DNA of 29,450 nt, from NCBI GenBank assembly GCA_017440445.1, contig JAFSHE010000216.1, forward strand, positions 1-29,450. The letters are read 5' to 3'. This document shows positions 1 through 7,729 of the stretch, in pieces. The notes under the pieces were generated by a model. That model made no database searches. It was not told the origin of the DNA and saw only the letters and a program-made list of their open reading frames with translations. A program made the position numbers and the translations under genes. Numbering within the stretch: the first letter of the stretch is position 1; the number at the start of each line of letters is the position of its first letter. The DNA comes from Oscillospiraceae bacterium. Lineage in GTDB: Bacteria; Bacillota_A; Clostridia; Oscillospirales; Ruminococcaceae.

Positions 1-343
1 ATCCGCCACCGCCGAACTTACCGCCTGCATGGAGTATCGTAAATACAACAGTTGCAGCGGAAATACCCTCAGAATGATTAATAGCGGTAGGGATACCACG
101 TCCGTTATCCACTACCTTGATAACATTATCGGGGAGTATTGACACATTTATCTCGGTACAATAGCCCGCAAGAGCCTCGTCGATGGAGTTATCCACGATC
201 TCGTATACGAGATGATGCAGACCACCCTCACCGGAAGATCCTACATACATACCGGGACGCTTTCTTACCGCCTCAAGTCCCTTTAAGACCTGAATATCAT
301 CGGCGCCGTAGTTGACGTCCAAAGCTTTTTCATTTTCTGCCAT
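1..343 (-). CDS. gyrB: DNA gyrase subunit B, N-terminal part (runs off the window)
   Basis: GyrB is the ATPase subunit of DNA gyrase, which introduces negative supercoils in the cytoplasm. Only the first 114 codons are present and the gene continues past the left edge. The translation starts [18 protein letters not shown] and contains RKRPGMYVG, the Bergerat-fold N box [10 protein letters not shown] and the G1 motif DNGRGIP, followed by the start of the ATP lid ([10 protein letters not shown]). The ATG at 343 is preceded by GGAGGG at a good distance. It is the last gene of the dnaA-dnaN-yaaA-recF-remB-gyrB series, but it is separated from remB by a terminator and has its own promoter, so it is probably transcribed independently as well. 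Topoisomerase IV ParE is the alternative; the origin-proximal position next to recF and remB favours GyrB. Confidence 0.96.
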   Translation of the reverse strand, partial: MAENEKALDVNYGADDIQVLKGLEAVRKRPGMYVGSSGEGGLHHLVYEIVDNSIDEALAGYCTEINVSILPDNVIKVVDNGRGIPTAINHSEGISAATVVFTILHAGGKFGGGG

Positions 344-365
344 ATTACCCTCCGTGAATAAAACC

Positions 366-394
366 GGCAAGGAGGAACAACATTCATCCTTGCC
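366..394 (-). promoter_or_regulatory. Hairpin in the gyrB leader
   Basis: An 8-bp perfect inverted repeat (GGCAAGGA / TCCTTGCC) with a 13-nt loop lies in the predicted gyrB 5' leader, about 23 nt upstream of the start codon. On the minus strand it is followed by GGTTTTATTC, a weak U-rich tail. It could be an attenuator or a stability hairpin; the sequence does not decide. Confidence 0.3.
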
Positions 395-471
395 TGCTGT
401 CTATACTGATATTTCTGAATTTATATAAACAAGTTTTCCGCCTGTTTAATGAGCATTATATTATATAATAT

Positions 472-500
472 AGTATACCACAAACAGGTGAAAATTTCAA
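472..500 (-). promoter_or_regulatory. Sigma-A type promoter for gyrB
   Basis: On the minus strand, TTGAAA (495-500) and TATACT (472-477) are separated by exactly 17 nt, with a TGTGG extension just before the -10 box. Predicted transcription starts near 465 and gives a leader of about 120 nt before gyrB. The rest of the 344-580 gap is AT-rich; I see no gene in it. Confidence 0.6.
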
Positions 501-580
501 GCATTTTTGCCCCTGTTTTTAATTTTTGTTCAAAACAGAGATACAATATTAACAACTCTGTAAAACCCCTGAAAACGCAG

Positions 581-623
581 AAAATCGCCCGCACAGAGTA
601 TATTTACTCTATGGGACGATTTT
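581..623 (-). terminator. Terminator behind remB
   Basis: A long, interrupted inverted repeat (AAAATCG...CGATTTT outside, AGAGTA...TACTCT inside) begins directly after the remB stop codon. It is AT-rich, with U-tracts on either strand, so it may work in both directions. It probably ends the dnaA-to-remB transcription unit. Confidence 0.6.
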
Positions 624-857
624 TTATCTTCCTCTCCTGTTTATCGTATCATTCGATACATTGGAGATATATGTCTTTTCAGCGCAGACCACAAAGGATT
701 TCGGCATATCCTGCGAAATATAAACCACCTGTCCCTTTTTCTGACAGGAATTCAGATAATCCGCAGTCATTCGGCTTACAGAACATTCTTCTATATCGAA
801 TATTCCTATAACATCCTTTTTCGGGACTATTACATCCCCTCCAAGAAACAGAAACAT
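624..857 (-). CDS. remB: RemB/YaaB-like extracellular matrix regulator (DUF370)
   Basis: A 77-aa protein of the DUF370 family. In Bacillus subtilis, RemA and RemB influence biofilm matrix genes, and RemA is a DNA-binding protein; the biochemical role of RemB is less clear. The signature is visible as KKDVIGIFDIEE near the N-terminus and PKSFVV followed by the YISNVSNDTINRR tail, close to B. subtilis YaaB in length and order. The ATG lies one nucleotide beyond the recF stop (TGA at 859-861), and its GGAGGT ribosome site is inside the recF 3' end, so translation is probably coupled. The position between recF and gyrB matches B. subtilis exactly. The identity is inferred from family resemblance plus synteny; no effect on matrix production in this organism is implied. 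Confidence 0.85.
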   Translation of the reverse strand: MFLFLGGDVIVPKKDVIGIFDIEECSVSRMTADYLNSCQKKGQVVYISQDMPKSFVVCAEKTYISNVSNDTINRRGR

Positions 858-858
858 A

Positions 859-1989
859 TCAGACCTCCGTAAATGTGCCGTTTTCTGTCACCCATGTCTT
901 ACCGTTTTTCAGCGAAGATATATCATCAATATTACAGCAAGTAATAAATACCTGAGATTTTTCAATATTGTTGATAACAAATCCCCTGCGGACATGATCC
1001 AGCTCGCTTAGTATATCATCCAGAATGACCACAGGACAGGTCTTGTTCCGCTGACGTATCATCTCAGCCTCTGAAAGCTTAAGAGCAAGCGCTGCGCTTC
1101 TGAGCTGCCCCTGCGAGGCAAAATCCCTCGCCGCCATACCATTGATGTAGAAATTCACATCATCCCTGTGAACTCCGCTCAAAGTATAGTGGAGTTTCAT
1201 TTCAGCCTCAAGATTTTTTTCAAGCTCTGCTATATATTCATTAAACAACTCGTTTACATCACTAAAATTTATACTTGTAGTTTTAAAAATTGAGCTGTAA
1301 TAATCCATTTCCAGCTTTTCCGCACCCTCTGTAAGCTGCGAATACATCTCCGCTGCATACTCCTTCAGAAAAGCGAAGTACTTTAATCTTCCGTATGTTA
1401 CGTTTATTCCTTCGCCTGCCATGACCTCATTCCAGCTTGCAAGAGAGGCTGAAAGCTCTGCCGCAGTCACATTCGGATGAATAAACGACAGTATATTATT
1501 ACGTTGTTTTAACCCTCTGTTATATCTGGACAGCTTTTTCAGATGAGTTTTAGTCTGCATTACAGCCACATCATCAAGATAGTTTCTGCGAAGCTCGGGA
1601 CTTCCCTTTATCAGATTAAGATGTTCAGGTATAAAAACTACATATTTTAACACTCCGTATAATTCAGCAGCGTCATTCATCTTCAGTCCGTTATAAGTAA
1701 CAGAAACTTTACCGTTAGTTATAGAATATTCCACCACATTTTCACGGGAATTAAGATCATCCGTAAAATTAAGACGTATAAAAACATCTGCCTTAGGGTC
1801 ACAAGCGGGTATATATTGAGAAAAACGCACATGGCGGAAGCTGCCGCCTAAACAGACGGACAGCGCTTCCATAAGATTAGTCTTACCCTGTGCGTTTTTC
1901 CCTATAAAAATATTCAGATCATTATCAAAGGAAAGCTCTGCTTCCCTTATATTACGGAAATTCCGTATATATATCTTTTTGATTATCAT
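859..1989 (-). CDS. recF: DNA replication and repair protein RecF
   Basis: RecF is an SMC-like ATPase that, with RecO and RecR, loads RecA at single-strand gaps. The 376-aa product has the family length (about 360-380). The N-terminus MIIKKIYIRNFRNI is typical. Walker A is GKNAQGKT at residues 30-37, the ABC signature region is ASQGQLRSAALALK, and Walker B is VVILDDILSELD. There is no strong ribosome site before the ATG, which sits 3 nt past the yaaA stop (TAA at 1993-1995), so it is probably translated by coupling to yaaA. It is followed at once by remB. No truncation or odd residue is visible. Confidence 0.97.
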   Translation of the reverse strand: MIIKKIYIRNFRNIREAELSFDNDLNIFIGKNAQGKTNLMEALSVCLGGSFRHVRFSQYIPACDPKADVFIRLNFTDDLNSRENVVEYSITNGKVSVTYNGLKMNDAAELYGVLKYVVFIPEHLNLIKGSPELRRNYLDDVAVMQTKTHLKKLSRYNRGLKQRNNILSFIHPNVTAAELSASLASWNEVMAGEGINVTYGRLKYFAFLKEYAAEMYSQLTEGAEKLEMDYYSSIFKTTSINFSDVNELFNEYIAELEKNLEAEMKLHYTLSGVHRDDVNFYINGMAARDFASQGQLRSAALALKLSEAEMIRQRNKTCPVVILDDILSELDHVRRGFVINNIEKSQVFITCCNIDDISSLKNGKTWVTENGTFTEV

Positions 1990-1992
1990 TAA

Positions 1993-2229
1993 TTATTCAG
2001 TAGCCTGTGCAGCATTTTCATCCAGAACTATCTTGAACTTCTTGTTCTTGAAGTCGATAACATCGCCGGGCTTTATCTTCTTTCCTCTCTTGGTGCACAG
2101 CTCACCGTTTACATTGAACTCGCCAAGCTCGATAAGTATCTTGGCCTTAGCGCCTGTTTCGGCAAGACCTGCAAATTTAACAAGCTGATCCAGCTTGATA
2201 AAAGGTGTAGTTATGATTATTTCTTCCAT
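1993..2229 (-). CDS. yaaA: S4-domain RNA-binding protein YaaA
   Basis: A 78-aa S4-domain protein that lies between dnaN and recF in most Firmicutes. In B. subtilis YaaA has been linked to 50S ribosome assembly. The S4 core is seen as IKLDQLVKFAGLAETGAKAK, then the VNGELCTKRGKKIKPGDVIDF turn, which are the usual RNA-contacting segments. I chose the ATG at 2229 because GGAAGGA lies 8 nt upstream and the protein then starts MEEIIITTPFIKL like its relatives. A further upstream ATG (2280) would add 17 lysine-rich residues and has no comparable ribosome site. It overlaps nothing and leads into recF with a 3-nt gap. Confidence 0.9.
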   Translation of the reverse strand: MEEIIITTPFIKLDQLVKFAGLAETGAKAKILIELGEFNVNGELCTKRGKKIKPGDVIDFKNKKFKIVLDENAAQATE

Positions 2230-2327
2230 AGTTTTGTCCTTCCATATCTTAGCAAAAAGCTTTTTATATTTATATCTCAAACAGGGTATTCATGCCTTAT
2301 CTGACACAATTTCTCCCATTTTTCTAT

Positions 2328-3425
2328 TCATTTCAGACGCATAGGCAGGATAAAGTATGTAAATTCATTTCCTGAAAGCGGCTTGATTATGATAGGAGCC
2401 ACAGCAGAGCTCATTATCATCTTGACAGAATCAGTATCACATGCCTTGAACGCATCCAGCATGTACTTTGCATTAAAGCCAATCGTAACAGGTGCGCCGC
2501 TGTACTTCACAGCCATCTTGTCATTTATCTTGCCAAGACCTGTTGTGCAGCTCATGGAAAGAGTATCTCCGTTAAGCTCACAGCGGATAGGATTCTTGTT
2601 TTTTTCATTAATGATAAGCATGGTACGATCCAGCATCTCTATCATATCACGGCAGTTTACCTCTGCAAATACCTCCTCATTACATACAAGGTGATTTTTA
2701 TATGCAATAAACTCGCCGTCGATAAGGCGGGATATCATGATATAATCTCCAACACTGAAGGATATCTGATTTTTATCTATACAGAATGTAACATTCTTAT
2801 CATTATCATCAGCAAGTATATGAGTAAGTTCATCAAGAGTCTTTGCAGGCACTATGAATTCGATATTATCATATACCACAGGCTCCTGTCTGAGGGCTAT
2901 TCTAACGCCGTCTACAGCAACAACATTAAGGATATTGTCGCATATCTCAAACTTGCAGCCCATGAGTGCAGGCTTGGTATCTGTAACAGCAACAGCAAAC
3001 TTTGTCTGCATTATCATGCTCTTTATCATCTTCTGGGGAACAGAGAAGCTTGTTTCGGGATTTACCTGGGGAACCACAGGATAATCGTCAGCACTCATGC
3101 ACATAACGGAAAACTCTGTTTCACGGCTTACTATCGTAGCCATATTATTTCCGTCGCAGGAGAATGTCAGCTCACCTGAAGGCATCTTTCTGATGATCTC
3201 TCCTGCCATCCTTGCATTGATAACAATGTTACCGCTTTCTATTCCGTTTACCTGTATATCTGTCTTGATACCGATATCAAGATTGTATCCTGTTACTGTA
3301 AGGGTATTTCCTTCAAGCTCCAGAAGTATACCTTCAAGTGCGGGTATACTGGATTTACTTGCAGCAGCCTTTGATGTTGTCTGTACTGCGCCTAAAATAG
3401 TTTCCTTTTGACAGCTGAATTTCAT
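2328..3425 (-). CDS. dnaN: DNA polymerase III beta subunit (sliding clamp)
   Basis: The ring-shaped processivity clamp of the replicase. The 365-aa product has the standard length for three repeated clamp domains. It starts MKFSCQKETILGAVQ, contains the domain-1 SSIPALEGILLE segment, the domain-2 DTKPALMGCKFE segment and ends with the clamp-typical YFILPMRLK, where the C-terminal residues form part of the partner-binding cleft. An AAAGGAG ribosome site lies just before the ATG. It follows dnaA after a 301-bp gap that holds DnaA-box-like sites and an AT-rich tract. No anomalies are visible. Confidence 0.98.
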   Translation of the reverse strand: MKFSCQKETILGAVQTTSKAAASKSSIPALEGILLELEGNTLTVTGYNLDIGIKTDIQVNGIESGNIVINARMAGEIIRKMPSGELTFSCDGNNMATIVSRETEFSVMCMSADDYPVVPQVNPETSFSVPQKMIKSMIMQTKFAVAVTDTKPALMGCKFEICDNILNVVAVDGVRIALRQEPVVYDNIEFIVPAKTLDELTHILADDNDKNVTFCIDKNQISFSVGDYIMISRLIDGEFIAYKNHLVCNEEVFAEVNCRDMIEMLDRTMLIINEKNKNPIRCELNGDTLSMSCTTGLGKINDKMAVKYSGAPVTIGFNAKYMLDAFKACDTDSVKMIMSSAVAPIIIKPLSGNEFTYFILPMRLK

Positions 3426-3681
3426 AGCAGGCTCCTTTCAAAATGAATCTAATAAAATAATATAAATAAATAATAATATATAATGATAATAATAAGGGCT
3501 GTTGATTTTGTGGAAAATCAAAAATTCCGCACAACAAAGCCAAAAACAAGCAGAAATCTTTCAATATACAATTGTTGAAAATTTATTAAAAAGTTTAAAG
3601 CACTTTTTAATTTCAACAGACGGTTGAAATTTAGTAAAACATTGTTAGATTTTCTGTTGAATAGACAGCATTACATTTCAA
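3426..3681. other. oriC: dnaA-dnaN intergenic region: candidate unwinding element and DnaA boxes
   Basis: This gap contains no gene. Next to dnaN it holds an almost pure A/T tract (about 3446-3495). Beside that is TGTGGAAAA at 3509-3517, whose complement TTTTCCACA fits the DnaA-box consensus TTWTNCACA. TGTTGAAAA at 3573-3581 is a one-base variant, and looser copies occur near 3610-3618 and 3654-3662. In B. subtilis the origin is split between the regions upstream and downstream of dnaA; this would be the downstream half and the better candidate for DNA unwinding. The assignment is inference from motif and position. Confidence 0.6.
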
Positions 3682-3720
3682 AAATAAAGGGCAAAATGCG
3701 TTAGCAGTTGCCTTTTATTT
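3682..3720 (-). terminator. Terminator downstream of dnaA
   Basis: A 13-bp stem with one G-U pair (AAATAAAGGGCAA / TTGCCTTTTATTT) and a 13-nt loop sits 6 nt after the dnaA stop. U-rich sequence follows on the minus strand. It would limit readthrough of dnaA into dnaN. Confidence 0.7.
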
Positions 3721-3726
3721 TATATA

Positions 3727-5091
3727 TCACTGATTTGCCTTGATATTCTTGATAAGATCCTCGATTACAGAACGATAGCTGCTGTCACGCTCCATAGATT
3801 CCTTTACATTCTTGATGGCATAGACCACTGTCGAATGATCACGTCCTCCAAACTCCTTACCTATCGTTTCATAGGGAAGTCCTGTTATATCCTGAATAAC
3901 ATAGATAGCGATCTTTCTGGCATTGGATATATTCGAAGAACGCTTGGGAGATTTCATCTCGTCAGGCTGAACGTTATATATCTTTGCTACCTCGCTGATT
4001 ATCTTATCCACAGTTATCGGGATAGGCTGGTGGTCAGAAACTATATCTTTTATTACGTTCTGAGCTACTACGATAGTAGGCTTCATCTTGGATACCATAT
4101 AGAGGGCGTTCATTTTTGTAACTACGCCTTCTATCTGACGAACGTTTGACTTAAGCTTTGTAGCGATAAAATCTACAACATCATCAGGTATCTTGAAATT
4201 GAGAAGCTCTGCCTTCCTCTGTATAATAGCAAGCCTTGTTTCATATTCAGGAGCTCTTACATCTGCGGAAAGTCCTGAATTGAATCGTGTTTTCAGACGA
4301 TCAGAGATAGATTTTATCTCCTTTGCGGGATGGTCTGATGTGAGTACGATTGCCTTATTCTGAATATAAAGCTCGTTAAATATGTGGAAGAATTTCTCTT
4401 CGGTCTGCTCCTTACCTGCTATAAACTGGATATCATCTATCAGCAGAGCGTCTGCACTTCTGTACTTATCATTGAATTTATCTGTGCTGTTTGTAGTAAT
4501 AGAGTGAAGAAACTCATTAGTGAATGTTTCAGCAGAAATGTAGATGATATTTATTCCGGGATAGTTGTTTTCCATCTCACGTTTTATTGCAGATAAAAGG
4601 TGAGTTTTTCCAAGTCCGGAGTCACCGTATATGAACAGAGGATTATATTTTTCATGCTGCTTCTGGGATACAGCCTTTGCAGCAGCGAAAGCCAGATTGT
4701 TAGAAGGGCCTACTATAAAATTATCAAAGGTATATGTAATCTTATTATCGTTTACAATATTATCTATCTGGTTGGAGATATCCTCGTTATTTTTTATATT
4801 GTCGAATTTTGCTTCGGCAGTTCTGTTTTCTCCGCTTACGATTATTTCAACCTTGATAGGAAATCCGAGAATGTTTGTAAACTGAGTCTCCAGTTTATCA
4901 AGATAAAGATTATTGAGAGTATCACGTCTGAATTCAAGGTCGGTCGATAAAACTACCTTGTTACCCTTCATTTCAACGGGTTCAAGGGATTCCAGCCACA
5001 AATTACGTGCAGACGGGGATATATTATACTCATTCACGTAATTTTCTATTACGAGATCGTATATATCCGACAGAGAAGATAATGAGTCCAT
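3727..5091 (-). CDS. dnaA: Chromosomal replication initiator protein DnaA
   Basis: DnaA binds origin boxes as an ATP-dependent filament and opens oriC. The product is 454 aa, the normal length. Domain I is about residues 1-85 and a variable linker follows. The AAA+ domain has Walker A GDSGLGKTH near residues 156-164 and Walker B LLIDDIQFI. The C-terminal domain IV carries the box-binding motif GGRDHSTVVYAI. I place the start at 5091 (MDSLSSLSDIYD), with GGTGA about 5 nt upstream. The frame stays open for 34 more codons, but those encode a residue pattern absent from DnaA proteins. A perfect consensus box TTATCCACA falls inside the gene at 4004-4012. The usual rpmH-rnpA-yidC neighbours on the other side of dnaA are absent here. 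Confidence 0.97.
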   Translation of the reverse strand: MDSLSSLSDIYDLVIENYVNEYNISPSARNLWLESLEPVEMKGNKVVLSTDLEFRRDTLNNLYLDKLETQFTNILGFPIKVEIIVSGENRTAEAKFDNIKNNEDISNQIDNIVNDNKITYTFDNFIVGPSNNLAFAAAKAVSQKQHEKYNPLFIYGDSGLGKTHLLSAIKREMENNYPGINIIYISAETFTNEFLHSITTNSTDKFNDKYRSADALLIDDIQFIAGKEQTEEKFFHIFNELYIQNKAIVLTSDHPAKEIKSISDRLKTRFNSGLSADVRAPEYETRLAIIQRKAELLNFKIPDDVVDFIATKLKSNVRQIEGVVTKMNALYMVSKMKPTIVVAQNVIKDIVSDHQPIPITVDKIISEVAKIYNVQPDEMKSPKRSSNISNARKIAIYVIQDITGLPYETIGKEFGGRDHSTVVYAIKNVKESMERDSSYRSVIEDLIKNIKANQ

Positions 5092-5220
5092 ACATTTCAC
5101 CATTCCAGAATTTATAATATCATTGACTGTATGTGCATATTTTCTGTTGAAGTACAGGCATATTATATATTTATATATTATATATAAAAGCACACATAGT
5201 TTTTTTAAGGTTCATATTTA

Positions 5221-5249
5221 ATGATAACATAATTCGTGGATTTTTTCAA
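5221..5249 (-). promoter_or_regulatory. Candidate sigma-A promoter for dnaA
   Basis: Minus-strand TTGAAA (5244-5249) and TATCAT (5221-5226) are 17 nt apart, giving a start near 5214 and a leader of roughly 120 nt before dnaA. The sequence downstream to 5092 is extremely AT-rich and offers other -10-like words, so the choice is tentative. Confidence 0.45.
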
Positions 5250-5289
5250 GCAGAAATCCTTATAAATATTTCACTATAATATGTGAATA

Positions 5290-5553
5290 TTAAACAAACA
5301 TAGAGACTATGAGGCATGCAGATATACTTATTATGGAGCTGCACAATACAAGGATCATTTTAGTAAGAAATCTGCTTTTTCTGTTTCTGATCATAGATGG
5401 GGGAATATCGTTGAAGATCAATGCTGCATATTGTTCAAGTTCCTTTTTGCTGGGACATTCTGGAGTATCTTTGAGTATAAGTATTACTTTTTCATAATAA
5501 TCATGATTTCCGGGGCGGATCTCAACAATGCTTTTGGTAACTCCTCTGATCAT
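5290..5553 (-). CDS. Small membrane protein of unknown function next to dnaA
   Basis: An 87-aa protein whose function I do not recognise. The first 60 or so residues are soluble and mixed-charge (GNHDYYEKVILILKD, then a CPSKKELEQYA stretch). The last 25 residues (about FLTKMILVLCSSIISISACLIV) form one clear hydrophobic segment preceded by RNRKSR, so a tail-anchored protein with its N-terminus in the cytoplasm is likely. An AAGGAA ribosome site lies about 6 nt before the ATG. It is on the same strand as dnaA, about 200 bp upstream, between the dnaA promoter region and the box-rich half of the origin. Whether it acts in replication control or is just resident there cannot be seen. Confidence 0.7.
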   Translation of the reverse strand: MIRGVTKSIVEIRPGNHDYYEKVILILKDTPECPSKKELEQYAALIFNDIPPSMIRNRKSRFLTKMILVLCSSIISISACLIVSMFV

Positions 5554-5694
5554 TATTATTCCTTTCTTTCAAAAGAAGATTTTAACAGTAGTTTAGCTTA
5601 CATTTATTAATTTATACATCTTTTCAACAAGTTTTAAACTTTTAAACATAAAATCACAAAAACTTTCCGTATAAAAGTGTTAAATCAGATCGTT

Positions 5695-5739
5695 TTTGTT
5701 GAAAACTCGGTTGAAATTGTTAAAATTCCGCAGTTTTAT
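5695..5739 (+). repeat. Imperfect 45-bp direct repeat in oriC, copy 1
   Basis: Copy 1 begins TTTGTTGAAAACTCGG. It matches copy 2 (5983-6027) at 38 of 45 positions with no gaps; five of the seven differences cluster at positions 34-38. Each copy holds a TGTTGAAAA site, then a GTTGAAA and a TGTTAAAA element, so it resembles an iteron with several protein-binding sites. Confidence 0.75.
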
Positions 5740-5982
5740 CAAATATACAGATTTATAAAATTCAACCGAGATATTAATTGTAATGTTGATATGATGGTTA
5801 AAAAGAATGGAAAAATGATTTTTATACTTTTGGTAGATTTTTATTGATAATATAATTTAAAAGAATTATATACAAAATCGATAATAATTACTGGTTTGAT
5901 AGTTAAAAGAAAATTCAACATTATACTTCTAACAGGTTTTCCAGGTGATCTTTTAACGTTGAAACACAAAATAACTCAACTA

Positions 5983-6027
5983 TTTGTTGAAAACTCAGTT
6001 GAAACTGTTAAAATTCTATGATTTTAT
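5983..6027 (+). repeat. Imperfect 45-bp direct repeat in oriC, copy 2
   Basis: Second copy of the origin repeat, starting exactly 288 bp after copy 1. It begins TTTGTTGAAAACTCAG and ends in TTTTAT like copy 1. The conserved TGTTGAAAA, GTTGAAA and TGTTAAAA elements keep the same spacing in both copies. Confidence 0.75.
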
Positions 6028-6181
6028 ACACTACGGATATTTTGTTGAATCTCTTGAATCTATGTTGAAAAGAGGTTAAGTCTTTTTGAAAACTTTCATT
6101 TTTTCACAAACAGCGGTTGATTGTTGAATGAAAAACTTCATTTGTAAATAATATAAATATCTTAATTGGTCTATAATTTGC

Positions 6182-6210
6182 TTGATTTTTTCATAGCTTT
6201 TTATTATAAT
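6182..6210 (+). promoter_or_regulatory. Sigma-A promoter for the 6237 lipoprotein gene
   Basis: TTGATT (6182-6187) and TATAAT (6205-6210) with 17-nt spacing. The predicted start is near 6217, giving a very short leader with AAGGAGG ahead of the ATG at 6237. Confidence 0.7.
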
Positions 6211-6236
6211 GAATAAAAGATATAAGGAGGTTTATC

Positions 6237-7121
6237 ATGAAAAAAAGAATTCTTCCTCTGCTGACGGCAGCGATGCTTCTGTTGTGCGGATGCAGGGATG
6301 ATATAAACAGCAGTGTTTCGGAGCATTCGTCATCGACGGAGATAACATCCTCCTCCCAGACGACCACAACCACATCGCAGACAACAATCACAGCTTCAAC
6401 AACGACTACTCCGGCAACAACAACCACTTCTTCGACCACGACAACTACCGTTGAAACAACACCTGTTCCCGAGGAGCCTGAGGAACAGCCCAGTGACCTT
6501 ATCCCGCCTGCGATGCAGACTCCGAAGGTTGATGGCAGCCGTCTTTCCTTCAGCATAACGAACATCTATTCCGAGGGCAGCTACTACACCGCTGAGATAT
6601 CGGGAGTAAAGCTTGACAGCACCGTAGCAGACGACATAGACACCACCTATATTAATGGAGTACACTACGGCGATTTCCGTCTGGAGCTTATACAGGATGG
6701 AGAGGTCACAGACGCACTTAAGATAAACATCCCGAGGGACGATAGATTTCTTATCTTAGAAAGCGTGCTGGATAATCTTTCCTACGGATGCAAGCTGATA
6801 TCCAATTACAGAGAGTTCTCCGCAGCAGAGTATCCCGATCTCATCCAGCTTGATTTCCACAGGAACGATGATCCTGAAACTCCCCAGTATGCGAGATTTT
6901 TCGCAGTTTTCGGCGGAAAACTTATGGAGATCCCCGTTTACGAGGGCGGTGTGGAGGTAGCTCCCTACGGAACTCACCTCGATCCCATGAGCGCGGGAAA
7001 GATGAAGCAGCACATAGTAGCCTCCCAGTGGAACGGCAGCTATACAGTTCTTCAGTACGAATACACATTCAAGGTCAGCAGCAGGATACTCGAAAGAAAA
7101 CAGGTTAGATTTACGGGGTGA
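6237..7121 (+). CDS. Lipoprotein with a Thr/Ser-rich stalk, function unknown
   Basis: A 294-aa secreted lipoprotein. Residues 1-18 form a signal peptide (MKKRILPLLTAAMLLLCG) and Cys19 is the predicted lipidation site in LCGC. A low-complexity stalk of Thr/Ser runs from about 24 to 73, then PVPEEPEEQ leads into a globular domain (about 85-294) that I cannot assign. Such stalks hold a domain away from the membrane in Ruminococcus-type cell envelopes. The ATG is preceded by AAGGAGG, and a good promoter lies just upstream. The HD-domain gene follows after 4 nt, so the two are likely co-transcribed. No catalytic motif is visible. Confidence 0.88.
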   Translation: MKKRILPLLTAAMLLLCGCRDDINSSVSEHSSSTEITSSSQTTTTTSQTTITASTTTTPATTTTSSTTTTTVETTPVPEEPEEQPSDLIPPAMQTPKVDGSRLSFSITNIYSEGSYYTAEISGVKLDSTVADDIDTTYINGVHYGDFRLELIQDGEVTDALKINIPRDDRFLILESVLDNLSYGCKLISNYREFSAAEYPDLIQLDFHRNDDPETPQYARFFAVFGGKLMEIPVYEGGVEVAPYGTHLDPMSAGKMKQHIVASQWNGSYTVLQYEYTFKVSSRILERKQVRFTG

Positions 7122-7125
7122 TATC

Positions 7126-7713
7126 ATGACAGACAAGGAAAGATTTATACAGATATTCAAGGAGAACATCACTCGTGACGGCGCAGAAAAGCTGCTTGAT
7201 TTCCTTGAAAACAAGAGCGATTTCTTCACGGCTCCCGCTAGCACGAGATATCATAACGCATTCGAGGGCGGACTTCTCCGTCACTCGCTGAATGTCTACG
7301 ACTGTCTTTGTGCATACATGGAGCGTGAGCGGGTAAAGGAACACTACGGTCTTACCGCAAGTGCGGAAACAATTGCACTGGTGGCGCTTCTCCACGATGT
7401 GTGCAAGGTGAACTTCTACCGAACAAGCTGGCGCAACGCAAAGAATGAACAAACAGGTCAGTGGGAGAAGGTTCCTTACTACGAGATAAACGATACTCTC
7501 CCCTACGGACACGGAGAGAAATCCGTGTACATGGTTAGCGGCTTCATGCGGCTTACCCGTGAGGAGGCCATGGCCATCCGCTGGCACATGGGCTTTTCGG
7601 GGAATGAGGACAAAAACTCCGTCGGAAAGGCACTGGAGATGTTCCCGCTGGCATTTGCGCTGTCGGTGGCGGATATGGAGGCAAGCTATTTCTTAGAGGG
7701 ATCGGAAAAATAA
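7126..7713 (+). CDS. HD-domain hydrolase
   Basis: A 195-aa protein of the HD superfamily, metal-dependent phosphohydrolases acting on nucleotides or nucleic acids. The metal-binding pattern is visible: His43 and His53 (RYHNAFEGGLLRHS), the His90-Asp91 pair in LVALLHDVCK, later His129 and His154, and Asp183 in SVADMEASY. It resembles the hydrolase domain of YhaM-like proteins but lacks an OB-fold part, so the substrate is open. The ATG lies 4 nt after the lipoprotein stop with GGGGTGA as ribosome site, and fliB follows after 16 nt. These three genes look like one operon, although a functional link between HD hydrolase and FliB is not evident. Confidence 0.85.
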   Translation: MTDKERFIQIFKENITRDGAEKLLDFLENKSDFFTAPASTRYHNAFEGGLLRHSLNVYDCLCAYMERERVKEHYGLTASAETIALVALLHDVCKVNFYRTSWRNAKNEQTGQWEKVPYYEINDTLPYGHGEKSVYMVSGFMRLTREEAMAIRWHMGFSGNEDKNSVGKALEMFPLAFALSVADMEASYFLEGSEK

Positions 7714-7729
7714 CATTCAGGAGGATATT

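Larger units (their letters stand above)
5554..6181. other. oriC: Replication origin region with repeated DnaA-box-like 9-mers
   Basis: About 630 bp without a credible gene and very AT-rich. The 9-mer TTTTCAACA or its complement, one base from the consensus DnaA box, occurs at 5621-5629, 5697-5705, 5985-5993 and 6063-6071, with many near-copies such as GGTTGAAAT and TGTTGAATC. Two of the sites sit in a 45-bp direct repeat. Gene orientation flips across this stretch. Together with dnaA this supports an origin; exact limits and the unwinding site are inferred. Confidence 0.75.

Noticed and set aside
449..811. 120-codon plus-strand frame overlapping the gyrB promoter, the remB terminator and remB
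   Set aside because: It crosses a promoter and a terminator of the opposite strand and has no ribosome site or recognisable domain.
4004..4012. Perfect DnaA box TTATCCACA
   Set aside because: It lies inside the dnaA coding region and is isolated; it may bind DnaA but is not evidence for the origin on its own.
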